NCBI GenBank assembly: GCA_032622095.1
Contig: CP136061.1
Location: 189,724,369 to 189,788,368 of the forward strand
Origin: Siphonodentalium dalli
Lineage: Eukaryota > Mollusca > Scaphopoda > Gadilida > Siphonodentaliidae
Direction: 5' to 3'
DNA: 64,000 nt
Shown here one piece after another: positions 16,208-31,200 of this stretch. How positions within the stretch are numbered: position 1 is the stretch's first letter; every line of letters begins with the position of its first letter. Under the pieces are notes generated by a model that saw nothing but the letters and a program-made list of their open reading frames with translations, did no database searches and was not told the DNA's origin. A program made the translations under genes and the position numbers.

Positions 16208-19200
16208 GGACGGACGGACGGACTAACGACGAGTGGTCAATCCGGGCAACGACACTATGTTTACCATACTATGGTATGGGTAAACATAAAAACATACTAA
16301 AACAAAAACAACCTCACAGACGTAATTCTGAACAAGCAATTCTGGTCCTGTTATTAAATTTGATCTACTTACGGTGAAGAGTTTTTACTGCTACGTTCTT
16401 GTCTCCTTTTTGATCTGGTAGTGTTAGAAAGCCTCTCAGTACACGTCCAAAGTTACCTGCAAATTGTATCTGTGCAGTGAATGCAAGATAATTCTATCAT
16501 TACTCTGTGACCTTGGATAGAAAACACAACTTTCTGCTTACACAGCAAATTTATAAAGAAAGTTCTTTCTCAGAGAAATATATTTGATGAAAATTCCAAC
16601 CTGCTTGGATATCCTAATTAGATTGCCTATATGTAAATCAGTCACTAGTTAACCCTTTCTATAATAAATACTCATTAATGAGGAATAAGTTTACAAGCGC
16701 CCATAGGTCATTTGTTAAACTTATTATCTAACATTTCCCACCAATGAAAATGAATCATTTTTCTCTTTTATGATCTGTCTGTGGTATGCTTTTATTACCT
16801 GATCACGTCTCTAAATGAATAATAGGCTGTTCAATGTATACTTTTATAACTGAATGGGAGAATCCATTCAGTATAGAAAGGGTTAAATCTAGAAAATAAG
16901 TTAGAAGCTAATTACCCTGCAATTTACAACAAGATCACAAGCTTGTGGTTACTCAAAGGCCCATATACATTATATTTATCCCTTGCATATATAAGAGAAT
17001 GCATTGGTCTAAAAAAAAAAAATCATTTTTTATAAATTTTTCATACATTCTTTTAATTATTTTTAGAAAAATTTTTTATCATCTTTTTTACATTCTTTAA
17101 CAATTTTTATAATATTTTTATAATTTTATCATACCTTCTATAACAATTTTTATCATTTTGCCTTATATTCTTTAACAGATTATCATTTTATAATTTTTTC
17201 TTACATTCTTTAACAATTTTAGAATTTTTTCTTACATTCTTTATCAATTTAAAAAAAAAAATTCTTACATTCTTTAACAATTTTTTAATTTTTTATCATT
17301 ATTCCTTACATTCTTTACCAACTTTGTGTAATTTTTTTCAATTTTTCCTTACATTTATTTAAAGGATTACTATCCTCATGAAACAACAAAACTCTATCGG
17401 AAAGCCACCCCTATTGTGATCACAATGATCCAAGTCCCATAAAAATCGCGTAATAAATAAGCCAAGAAATAAATAAATAATACCACCACCGGTTGTCGGC
17501 TATCTCCGTCGCAAAACCTCGCATGACGTCAAGCGAGGTAAACTAATTAAAAACAGGGAATCGGAGTCGGAGTTAATTATGTCTACCTATATGGCGATGG
17601 AAAATCCGGAATCGACATCAGCGCGTGAGTGTAATGGAATTACTGCGGGGCATATCAATAGCATTGTGTACACATGGTGAATTGTCATCGCGCGATGAGT
17701 TATCTTCACTTGTGATTTGTCTTAAGTGCTGTTTGGAAAGTTACGGTATTGTTTTGACAAAAAATATAGAGGGACGATTGAGCGGGGTAGATAACACTTT
17801 CGTATAAAGCTTATAAAAACACGAGCCGGCATGTGAACTTTATTCGGGTGCGTGTTCGCGATGTTGTTTTAATTTTCCGTATATATGCCCCGAGTGTCCC
17901 GTATTTACAATCATTCATTCATTCTAGTGACTCTCAGTTAGGCATATGCTGTATTCATTTCCAAACGATGTTCGTTTACGTGACATTTGGCAGGATTTCT
18001 GTGGGAAACTCGTTGCGCAAAATCAGAAACCGATTACATATACCAAATAAAGAGCGTTTAATTTGACGAGTCAGTCATGGTTACGAATACATTCAATTGC
18101 AGTTAAAGTGGGGAGTATGTTGATGAATAATTCATGATGACAACTATTCTAAGTCCCCATTTCCTTCACCATGGCTCAATAAAGAGCGTTCCATGTTATG
18201 AGTTTTCCTAATATGGTACGAATAAAAAGAGTTTAATAAAGCGGAAATTGCTATGACAATGATGGAAGGATATATAAAGCATGCATATCGGAAGTTCATG
18301 TACATGTATTGACCTGTATTGTTGTAATCAGTAAACAATCACTTGAACAACTGTTCTAAGTCGAGTCCCTTTACCTTGACATAGTAAAGAGCGTTCACTA
18401 TTACGATATATTGCGAATAAAGAGCACTTGAATATGTGATTCAATATTAAACCGGATTATTATCCCTCCTTCAAAAAGTGTTATATATGATTGGATGTTT
18501 AAACGAACAACGGCGAACATTTATATATTGTATAACCCTATTGTTATGCGTAATTGACACATAGAGGTCGATTTATGACCTGGATATTCAATAGACCGCA
18601 TCGCTAGAGTGCTAATTTTATAGGCCAATAACCATGCATAGATGCAGTGAATTTCCATCAGTGACAGTCGGCTAGATTGTTTTGGGGTGGGGGAAGCAAT
18701 ATTCCGAAATATATACATGATTCATAACCAAGGAAAAATGAACTTATCATATCATATTGGTAATGAATGACTTGATTATAATTGATTAAATCCAACAGCA
18801 ATAAACCAATTTTGTGTTGTTTTACCGCGTTACGATAAATTAAAACGAAACGCTCTTTATTGACACACGACTAATGGCATCTAGAAATTGGAATGTTTAC
18901 GAGATGATAATTGCCTAATAACTATGCAAGTCTTCGCGTATATATGCAATCTTGATATGCATATATAATATAACTTGGACTATTCCGGTAACGAAAAAAT
19001 ATATATAAACACGAGCACGCGTTTATATAGATAAATGCGTGCAAAACTGAATAATATACGGGCATGGCTTTATAGTAACAACACATCGTGATACATATAA
19101 TAATAGTAATAATAACACAATAAAGACATTTAATTACAAGAAAGGCGATGTTTTTGGCGAAGTTTTGCATTCGCAGTGTAATAACGCGACAATCTTCAAA

Positions 19201-22200
19201 GGCCGCGATCGACTACATGTAAACTTAAAATACCGCCGTCGCGTATCTATGCGTTGTCAATGAGTTACCACGTGATCGATCACGTGCTATGCTTCTGTTT
19301 ACATGTGACAATCACGTGATCGGGCTGATGATCACTTGACTTCGTCTACAACAAAATCTTCGGCTAACTTCGGAATTTTTTTAAATCGTTATAAAAATAA
19401 CGATTGGCGGCCGAATATTAGATTATATGCGCCCAATGGACATTTTATATATATATTATCGGTATATTGAAAGAAAATAATATTGTATTCCTTTAACAAT
19501 TTAAACAAAATAATTAAAAATTTGTTAGGCCAATGCATTCTCTTATATATGCAAGGCGACCGATGGTCGACTCGCATATATAATAGAATGCATTCGCACA
19601 TTGCTTTCGCAAAATTCAGGAGGCTCCAGTGATGAAAGGGTTATTATATTATGAATACACCTACACTGTTCTCTCTCATTTTCCTCAATTCTGATTGGAC
19701 AAGTCTTAGCAATGGCTTAGTTACTTGTTGCCTGTATTTCTGTATAAAGATGTAAGTGGCTTATTTAACATTCATGTGAGCTAATTGTCCCTGGCGCAAG
19801 TTAACCTAAAGTATTTACTGTGTGTCCTTGGTTACCAATCAATTCTCAGTGAATTAGAATGTGTTCTTCTCAAAGTAAAAAGTGGTAGCTTTGTTGCATT
19901 TTTTAATACTAAAAGATGTCAAATAATTATTTCCCTTCAAATTGTTGCCGAAATAACATGTCTGTGGTAATAACTGGCTTCAGCTGTAATAATCAAGATG
20001 GTTAACAACTTAATAGCCTACTGATAATCAGCAAACTTCAAGTTCAATAATTCAATTTCAAATTTGACATAATGATAAGTCGCAAAATGCTAATACATCA
20101 GCCGGATTTATGTCAATTAATGTATTATCTAATTTATATTTTCCAATTTGCAAAGAATTTACAATTACATCATTGTTCCCTTTTCTTCTGAATCAGTTTC
20201 ATTTTGTTTATGTTCAAGTCGATCTTGACTTGAGCGATCTTGAATTTCTTTTATTAAGCACCCTTTATTTGTAGGCAAAAATCGCCCCAAACACATTTCT
20301 TCCAATCGGTCGACCCCAATGCTCATCCAATGGAAACTGTTATTTTTTCAGTACAAAAAACTTCTGAGATAAATATGTTAAAATTAATGTTCCATGGGTG
20401 TAATTATAAGCAATCAACATTGTTTTTGTTGCATTAGTGGGCATATCAATTTTTTTTGAAATTATACAGTATATAAGAGACATTGCTTATTTATATTACA
20501 TACCATTGGAAAGAGGAAGCTCCAAAATATAAATATATTGGTAAAAATAGTTGAGTGCCATCTTTTATTGTTGAAGTAACAATGTTTGTCTGGAGAGGTT
20601 CTATAGTTGTTTTGAGACAGAGCATAATAGCTGGGCATAAGCTGACTATCAGCAATGGAACTAGAAATCATAGGTAATTAGAATTTCAGCAATATTCAAG
20701 GCATTCTGGGTACAAAAAGAGTGATTTTCTATCAGTTGGTGTACACCTCTAGACCACAGATGTTTCATATCTTGATGGAATATATGTTCTATTTTATGGC
20801 ATGTATCCTAAGCAAAACTGCATATTGAATGGACTCAAGGCCTTTGAAGTGGATATATACGAAATAACATAAAAGTCTGTACAATCATCAAGAAGTGAAA
20901 AAAATAGATATACTTTGTTCGTATTTCCATTATCAATAATCCTCCAATAATGACATGTCATGTGTTGAACCCACTGTTATGTAAACATCGACTGTTACAG
21001 TAAACATTGGAAGGAAAATTCACATTTACTACTCATTACGCTTAAGCGTAATTAAGTTTTCTACTATTCTTACCTTGGATAAAATGATATGACATAAACA
21101 TTTTATCATTATGGACGGTGCCTGACCTATTTGAAGAATTATTTCACCCATTTCGACCTGAGGGGAGTTTTGAGAGAGGGTGTCTCCATTATGCTTAAAT
21201 ATCATTACTTAAGCTAAATATAATAATTCATCATAGCATGAAATTGAAATACGTTTCAGCTTTATTGAATTATGCTTAAGCATAATGAAAATTCGTAAAT
21301 ACACTTAATATAATGGAATTACACTTAAGCATAATAGAATTACTCTTAAGCTTCATTATCTTGTAAATCTGGCCTACCATAGAAAACTGCTGTTTCCACT
21401 ACACATACTGCGAAGAGTACCAGCATTTTAAGATGAATGACAATTAAATTATGAAACAAATAATAGAAAAGGGCAAAGCATCGAAAAATATTCTGCAAAA
21501 CACAGATTTTAACTTAGATATTGAAATTGCAATTGCCATTGGTGACATTTCTTGACGTTTAGTGTTTACATAGCAACCGTTTCAACATGCAAATTCTTGT
21601 TATTGGGCAATTAATAATAATGAAAATAATAATTAAGAGTTTTATGATTTTTCACATGTACCCACTTGAGTCCCTTTAATGGCTCTATATAGAAATAATC
21701 GGGTAACTCAAACTTTATGTGGGCCTTTAAATTAATCCTCTCTATACTAAATGGATTCTCCCATTCAGTTATAAAGGTATACATTGGAACTGTCTATTAT
21801 TCATTTAGAGGGGTGTTCAGGAAATAAAAGCAGAAAACAGTAGGCTTGCCATGATTATTCGATTAATCGACTAACTGACAGGTGTGGTAGTCGACAGTTA
21901 TTTACTTTCGTCGACTAATCGCCCAAGGGGGAGGGGGGTGGGTGGGTATGGTTGTGTATGTAAGCAGTACTGTGCACAAATGCCATGCCTGGAAGTAAAA
22001 GTTAACAGTGTATGTAACACAATTTACCATCCGACAGCCTGTTCTCTCCCCACTTCTGATGCGGCTTCATTTGTCTTTGATGTCGCAGCCAACGTTTGGC
22101 GGTCATCTTCAAAGAATTCGGTGTGCGACATGTTCTTACAGTCGTGGCGGGCTAGCGGCTTGTTTATAAATTATGTTTAACTGTGAATTACGTGTTACTG

Positions 22201-25200
22201 CCTTGTCATTGTTTATAAATTATGTTTAACTGTGAATTTATTTTTCTGTGGATCGGTAATTAGCGATCATTATAGCCAAAATGGACGATGTGCATCGAAT
22301 TGCATCAATGTTTAATTTTTTCAAATTTCATACTGTAAAACGGTCACCATTATTCAAAGTCACAAAGTTTGCGGGACATGGAATGTGCAAAGTTACTAGA
22401 CAGTTAATCAGTAACAAGATTGTGTCATCACTTATTAGTGCTACATACATTACATTCTTCAATGTGGTAATGTATATAAACTATTAATTTGTAATTAACA
22501 AGCAGCGCGCGCGCGCAACGAAGCCTGCGAAATAAACTAAGCGCTCTATACATGTCAGGTGATGTAATCGATACACAATGGGATTCTCTGCAAAACTAAC
22601 TATAGTCTATTTTCAATTTGTAAGCAACAATTCCACATGCTTTCAGATGGCACCGCGATGCATGTTCATAGGGAACATTGATTGACTGGACAGATATTAC
22701 AAATAAATCTCGTCCGCAGGATTGACAATGAGGAGGGCGTTTACTGGCTGCGCAAATTTGAGTTTAGCTGGCCTTTGAATGACAAGACTGCTGACTGACA
22801 GTTTATAACTGTTTTCAAATTGGATGTAAAGTAGTCATTGTAATTTCGCATTTATCATTTGTTTACCTGGGTGTAATATAGGCTGCATATATGAACGATT
22901 AATCGACTCAGAAAAACAGATAATACAAGAGCATGGTGGGAAATGTTCAGATATTAAGTTCAACAAATGGCCTATCTGAAAATTTCCTAAGGAACTACTC
23001 GTCAATGAGTATTTAGTATAAAAAGGGTTAAAATGTGTATTGATAACAGCAAACCGTATGGGAGTACACCCATAAACCAGAAAGATATGCCAATATATTT
23101 TTGCATGGTTATCATCATCAAACCCTTCTGAGTCAAAGAGCATCTCACTGTGACAATCAAATTGAAGCTGTGTATTTATTTTGATAACCATTTCTTTACT
23201 AAATGAAATGGTCCATTATTAATTTGGAGGGATGTTCAGTATATATAAGCAGACAACATGGTTATTCATAAATCATATCTAGAGAAAGGTACCAATCAAT
23301 TTATTTATTTGTAGACGACAAATACAAGTGTAGAAGGATTCCTATTCAAATGGCTGTCTGTTGAACTTATTACTAAAACATTTCCTAAGTAAAGGGAGCT
23401 GCTCCTCAAGGAGTAGTTAGTAAAGAAAGGATTAAATATACCCAATATGTTAAACATCCAATATATTGCTAACGTTCAGCTTGAATTCATCTTTGGATTA
23501 TGCCAAATCCACTTAATCAACCATTTAATATATAAATATTATACATATATTTTATTTCTGTCTTATTTATTTGGAATAATAAAATATGTTTACACCGACT
23601 TATACATAGCCTCACCTTCACCTAGCATCTCTCCTAGTGTGAGCCACTGTCGGTCAATAAGAACATTCTGATCCTTTATCATTAAGAATGTCTCCTCATC
23701 TATCACGGGTGTAGCCACGGCCCCATCCAACAACCCACCTCGTTCCTCTGCATAATCTAGGAAATGAAGTCAAAGTGTATTGTTTGATATTACAAGAAAT
23801 GATGGAATAAGAGATGGAGACCAAATATTTTCAAAATTTGCAGAACTATTTAAAAATTAAAGTGATGTGAAATACTCTGGTTGGGTGATAGTGAGAATGA
23901 TCTTGCTCAAAGTAGCTTTTTCTACAAATATTTTACCCAAATTGACAAACGCACCATCATTCTTATATATTAATTAAATGCGCCGAGTCTCGATGGTGAA
24001 AACATATTTGTTAGTTTATCACCAATAGTTGTGTCCCAAATCGAGAAGTAAATATTTACAATTTAAAGTTGTTTAAACGATGTTTTTTAAAGAGTGGTAC
24101 GGTCGATTTTCTTGAGATTTATGGCAATGTTAGTAGAATGCTACATTCCTTCAGTTTTTATAGCACCTGAATACTACTTTATCAGTTTCACATACCCTAT
24201 CAAGTCCATAATATGTCTTTAACATATAATGGCCACTGATAATGGTGCTATAAAAATACATTTTCTAATTATGATTATTCACACTATTACTGGCTAACAA
24301 GACATAGAAAACAGACAATTAAAATAATTATGATTCAGATAGATGAATAGATATTCAATTGATTTCCTGTTCAAAAGTTGCGGCATAATTCTTCAAAGAA
24401 AAGCTGCAGTTGGTGAAATCAATACATATTTCATTACTGGAGCTTCCTGAAATTTTGCAAAAACCCTGTGCTAATGCATTCTCTTATATATGCCAGTCTC
24501 CCATATGGAGTCTCGCATATATAAGAGAATACATTGGCCTAACAATATTTACTTTGACCTTGTAAGCCAGTGCATTCTCTTATATATGTGAGGCTCCCTA
24601 TGGGAGACTCGCATATATGATTGCACTGGCACATGATATTCCATACTGCACCAGCACTGCTCCCCTCATGAAAGGGTTAACGAAAACGTGTTTTTATTGT
24701 AACTGATACGTAAGGAAAACACATACTCTACTTTTTCATAACTGAACCTCAATAAAAACACTCAGAGCAGCTCAGAGAGGCAAAATTTCTTCAGTTTCTT
24801 ACCATTTTCTTGGTTTTCTCGATTATACCTCCTTCCAGCAGAATCTATGCCTTCAAACATCACTTCTCCATTTTCTCCATAAACAATTCTTCCTGTTTTC
24901 ACATTCTTTTTGAATGGGCCGATTTTGAACCTCCATATAATGATGAGTAAAGCTATCAGTGCTAGCACTACAAGGACGAAAATGACTCCAAGGATAATGT
25001 ATTTCAAAGGTACATCTTCCAGTATACTACCAGCATGATATTCTAAATAGCCAATGCTGAACAGAAGATTACCAACTTCAACCTGGAATAATAAATATAA
25101 GCAATGTTGATATAATTTTTTAAAAACTCCTAAATTAGATTGCAACTTAAAAAGCAAATCCTGAGTTAACAGGCACCAAACCTTGGTGTAAACATTTGCA

Positions 25201-28200
25201 AGACGATAAGAATGGTTAATCTGAGAGAGAAGAGGATTTGATATCAAGTGCCAGGCGCTTATATGGAGCCAAACCTGGGTAATAATGGCCCCAGCTTTTA
25301 GTGCCAGGCTTATTTTGTAGGTTTAGTGCCAGGGAATATTACGTTTTTCATGGGCATCAAAATTATTAATATGAATACTTGGTGATAGTTTTGAGTTATA
25401 ACATGCCCCTACGGACTTATCCAGTTTGTTTTTAAATTCGCTATAGCATGCTTAAGCATACCCGGAAAAAAAAATTCGCAAAAAAGAAACTGAAAGAGTT
25501 AAGCGAAGAACCTTGGGATATTTATATACGTAAATGTACTTATGAGTAACATAACGGTCAATATATAATACCGTGATATTGAAAGTTTCAAGCGCGGAAA
25601 CTGATTTTCAGAAAACAGTATGTCACTTTCTGTGGGGCTCTTAACCCTTCTATGACTGGAACTTCTTGAAATTTTCTAAAACCCTGTGCCAATGCATTCT
25701 CTTATATATTCGAGTCTCACATATATAAACGAGAGGCCGATCACGATCGGCAGATGTTAACCCATCCCTTGGCGATAAAAATTTACTATGATCGGAATCA
25801 TAAATGAGAGTTTTGGTGTTGAATTATATGAGTATACTGTATGTACTATTATAGACAAATGTACATAACACAAATATTGGAATGTATGGGTCACCGGCAT
25901 ATATATAAGAGAATGCACTGGTACAAGATATGTAATGCTAAACCACCACAGCCTTGGGTTAAATGTGAAAGGTGTGACCTGAACATGGAATACTTGGGTT
26001 AAGAGAGTCCAAGTCTACTGCTAATATCATGTGATGTTTATTGTTGAATCTTTATTTTAAATTAGATACCATAGCCTTCTTTATCAGATTATTTGCACAT
26101 TGACATAAGAGACATCAGAAAATGATATAGCCTTATCAATAGCTAAGTAGTCCAAAGGCATGGCATAAAATTGGTGAATTGGATTTAATGTTGCTCCAAA
26201 CAGATTTACAGGTACATAAAAAGATTTTGGACAGATTTAAACAAATTTGGTGTGGTGATTCGGGGTACCCTTGGCAGAGTTATAATGGTGTTAGTTTTTA
26301 TCCGGACATCACAATATGTGTACCATACTATGGTGAATTGGATTTAATGTTGCTCCAAACAGATTACCAGTACATAACACAAGATTTTGGACCGATTTAA
26401 ACAAATTTGGTGTGGTGATTCAGGGTACCCATTGGCAGAGTTATAATGGTGTTAGTTTTTCAAATTTTCAAACTTAAAAAAATAATTATTTTTAATTATT
26501 TTAAAAAAGGGACACATTGGGAACCTTTTTAATCAACTTGTATCATAATCATCAATATCTAAATGAAAACAAGTGGCCAATCCGGACATCACAATATGTG
26601 TACCATACTATGGTATAGGTACACATAAAAATCAAAATAAATTAATCAATCAATAGGGGCAAAGAGTGTGTCAAAATAAACCAATATAAAATGAGACATG
26701 GTATCAGATGAAAGTATCAGGAATGTTGAGATGTGTTAATCTTTAACTACAGAAATCCATGCAAGTGAATGAGGAGAAACCTGGAGATAACAGAAGAATG
26801 ATTAATTGAAATTTAAAATGAGAACATCCCTACAAATGAATAATAGTGTATTCCAATTAAAACTTTAGAACTGAATGGGACAGTCCATTGAATCATGAAT
26901 GGGTACAGCTTCACCACTATCATAGAGCTATGTCCTATATACAGTGGCTAAAAATAACTAATATTTCAATAAGACATCAGTTCTGCAGTCTCTCAGAACA
27001 CTGTCTATGCAGTTAAGCTTGCATTACTGGTAGTTAATTGTAATCTACCTGGGTTATCAAAAACTCAAATCTGTTCAATTCTTAGTTGAAAAAGGGCCAT
27101 AACTCTGGTATAACAAATCAGATCTAACCCATATTCGAACTCGATCTGTATTTTGAGTTGAGAAACTCACATACAAAATTTGGTTCCTATCAGTTGAAAA
27201 ATTGTTGATTTAACGAAGCATTCATGAATTCTATGTCAAAGGGCCATAACTCCATTAAAAAATATCGGATCAAACCCATATTCGAACTCGATCTGTATTT
27301 TGGTCCGAGAAACTTGCATACCAAATTTGATTCTGATCAGATAAATTTGTTTTTAGTTATGGTAGCATGCATGAATTCTAAGTCGAAAAAGGGCCATAAC
27401 TCCGTAAAAAAAGCTCGGATCGAACCCATATTCAAACTCGATCTGTATTTGGTGCTGAGAAATTCATATACAAAATTTGGTTCTGATCAGATAGAAAATA
27501 TTTCAGTTAACGCACCATGCGTAAAGTGTCTACAGACAGACAGACAGACAGACAGACGGACGGACGGACTAACGACGAGTGGTCAATCCGGACAACGACA
27601 CTATGTTTACCATACTATGGTATGGGTAAACATAAAAAGAATACATTGGCCTAACAATATTTACCATGACCTTGTAAGCCAGTGCATTCTCTTATATATG
27701 CGAGGTCACGTATGGGAGATTTGCAAATATAAGAGAATGCACTGGCATACGACCTTTAATACTGCACCAGCACAGCTCCTGCCATGAAAGGGTTAAGGTT
27801 TGGTACAATAGAGTTTTTAACCCTCTGGTGGGTTCTTGATGTTACCTGTAAGAGGTCTGGATGTTTTGTACTGGTATTATTGGAACAATTTGTACCATGG
27901 GATATCATAGTCTACTACTTTCAAATAAATGATATGTGGAGAAACACAGGAGAGTGTGTACATTAAAGTTGTTAATATGCATCTCATAAAGAAATGAGTA
28001 CACATATTTACCCAATAATTTGATATATTCTTTTCCTTTATCACCAAATGGTGGGGTCATTCTAATTGCTATGCATATTATCACATTAACAACAAATTTA
28101 CTATAAATCTTTTAGTTCACCAATCATATCAGCAATAAAATACATGTAGTGCAGTTATAATGCTAGGATTATGACCAGCATGTCTTAATAAATGGTGGAT

Positions 28201-31200
28201 TGCAATCAGAATTTACTTAATGATAATATCAATAAAACTCACAGCTAATGATTGGATTTACCAGATACAAGGATATGAAATAACTAGAGAACCTTATCAT
28301 ATGTTCATCTAACCTGTTGACAACATTACATTACAGTAACCAGCAAAACATACTAGCTGTCAAATCAATAATGGTACAATATAACCTCTCCAAACCGAAC
28401 ACTCTTTGGACTGTCACTTCGTTCAGTTTAAAGAGGTGTTCAGTTTATAGAAAATTGCGCCATCACGAAACATGAAGCCGACATTACAAAAAGTGATCAG
28501 GATGCCAATTAATTGATGTAACTTTGATTAACAACTGAATAATAAAATTATTTATATGAAACTAACGATGCAAATTTGCAGATAAAAATATAAAAACAAA
28601 TATCAAGACCAACTTTATGATTGATCTTGCTGCAGTTTTTAATTCTCTGAACAACAATTTGCTGATTTTATGTTTTATACTAAGCTCTTTTTATGATGTC
28701 TTTTCAATAGAACAGATTATAACTAACAAAGATTTCATAACTAATTCGGAATTCAATGCTTTGCGTGAAGATGGTTCAATCATTATGGATGAAAATGTTT
28801 TGGTGACAAAGTTACCACTAGGGATATATAATGAAACCCAGTGTTTCTGTTGTCAGTGCTTATGAAAACTCCGTCCAACTATAGTTTATTAACTTATGTG
28901 AAAACAAACTATCAGTGCTGTAATCTATCTTAGTTGTTCACTGAAGGTGAGAAACAAACAGAATTTTTTTTAATCAGATGCCTGTTGTTATTGTTGGGCT
29001 CACAGCTCAAAAGCATTATCTGATAAAAAAAAACAACTGATTAGACTGGTACAGCAGAGTGTGATACACAAGCATCAATCCAATGATGTACTCTCAGGTT
29101 CCTAATAATCGTGATGGCCTAATAATAGTGATGTGTTGGGATTTAGGCTGAAATTAATAATAGTGATGGCAATTTCACTCTATGTCTCAATTCCAAATAA
29201 TAGTGATCGTTGGGAATTTTCTCCAAAATTAATAATTGTGCTGACACTATTATTTGGCACCTGAGAGTACACAAGGTGAAAATGGAGGTGTTTGGTCACT
29301 TAAAGACTCAAAATCGCTTTCGGTGTTTGGAATGGAGAGGTTTCAGATTACAGAGGTAATTTTTAGTGACAATGCACATGGCTAAATTTGGGACTGGACA
29401 GTTCATTTTGTATGGAGAGGGATTTCGTTTATAGAGGGTCAGGTTTGGTGAGGTTTTGCTGTAGAACCTTTTTCGACATATATGTATTTCCAATCTCTGT
29501 CTCATCACAAAGCTATCAAAGCACTCCCAACCCTTGATGCTGCTTATACCTTCACAATATGCAGGTTAGAGATTTTTGACAAGAGCTTATGGACCTACCT
29601 CAACAACACGTCTTGGTTCGTTGGACTGCACGGTTGTTGGAACATCTGAAGGTTCACATAAAAGAACATTCTCTGAGAGATCTGTGATGGAGCAGTTCCC
29701 TGTGTTCCCTACCATCACCAGTATGCTATAGCTTGATGCCGCCAGATTCAAATTAGTACCCTGAAGTTAGGCATATTATAATCTAAACACATTATACAAG
29801 GATTGTTTGCCAGAAAAAGTGTATCTGTCAGAAATATTACCCTGAAGTTAGGCATATTATGATTTTAAAACATTATACAAGGGTTGTTTGCCTGAATACA
29901 CAGTTTGGGGCAAGGCACCATAGCTGGCTTTATGCAAAGACAAAAACCATAATGTGTCGTGTCTTGAGGTAAACAACAGTAGCGATAAGGTTAAGGCCGT
30001 AGTGATTAAGGCCAATACTCTGAGAGCCAATCGAAGACACGAAGATATAGTTCAGTGTGGGTCAGCCAATCACTGATGGAGTTATAGAAATGGTCAAACT
30101 TGAGGACGAAATGAATTAATCCTTAAACTCAATCTTTTGCGTAGAGAATTTGGGACAGGGAAGTCGGGTTTATCTTTCGTGAATTTTATTTTTTTAACTT
30201 GACATTTTATACAACCCTTTAGACTTCCCTTATTTTGACACACATGTTTTTCTTTTCATTTCTTGCGGCACATTCGTTCGTTATCCGGCCATTAGCGGCC
30301 TTTTGATACATCGATAGTTGGATTAGTCCATTTTACAGAGCGCCAGATTGAATTTTCACTCTGTCGGTCTCTGCTTTTTATTTTCCTCTCATACTCACGA
30401 AATATTGCGAACGATTTTGCCGCATTTTATTTCCTACGCAAAAGCAATTGCCCAAGTCGGCATCTGATTCTGACAATATTATATTTGTTCATGGCTCCAG
30501 TTGAAGGTTTGAGGGTTTTGGTGTGGGGTCAGTTTCATTCGGCGGTTGGGTACCGATTTTTTACAACTCCCGCCCCTCACCAATGCCTTCAATTCTTTCA
30601 ATTTGTTGGTCACAGGTGGGGCGACAGTCCATCATTTGCATCAGTCTGTCCGGAGTGAGGTGGCTAGCTTCGCACCCCACATTGTCATACTGCAGATTGG
30701 TGGCTGGCTCAGACAGCGTGACAGTGGCCGCCAAAATCCTGACCTTGGCTCGGAGGTTGGTGCGGGAATTGGGGGTGAAAATAGTTTTTATTGGACAATT
30801 ATTTCCTCGCACGAAGCTCCGACTCAGGGTCAGGTCCAGGCGTAACGGTCGCCCCACTTGGATTACCTCTCCAAAGCCGCCACATATTTATAATGGCCAG
30901 ATGACTTATGTCAACCGGTTGCTCCGGAAATTTTGCCAAGCAATTCTGTCTCTGCCACATTCACAGTTGGCTTTATGGCCACATTTTGGCCTGGGCAATA
31001 AAACCCTCATGAAATTGTTGCCTAACGGCATTCATTTGAACGATGTCGGTTTGAAGCTATTCTACCGTAGTGTGCGGGGAGCAATTTTACATGCAGTGGG
31101 CCGCTCTAATGACCCATCATTCTCCCGGTAGGGCCACATATTGGAGCCCATGGTTTGGATTCGTCCATATATCAATCAGGGTTGGAGCTAGTTGCTGCTC

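Noticed and set aside
27224-27787. 187-codon plus-strand frame, and its relative at 16001-16300.
   Set aside because: Translation of the cataactcc dispersed repeat and its gaca tail; the same DNA repeats occur non-coding elsewhere.
28617-28865. 82-codon frame with a hydrophobic N-terminus.
   Set aside because: No homology recognised, no splice-phase fit to the receptor gene, and it lies on the opposite strand.
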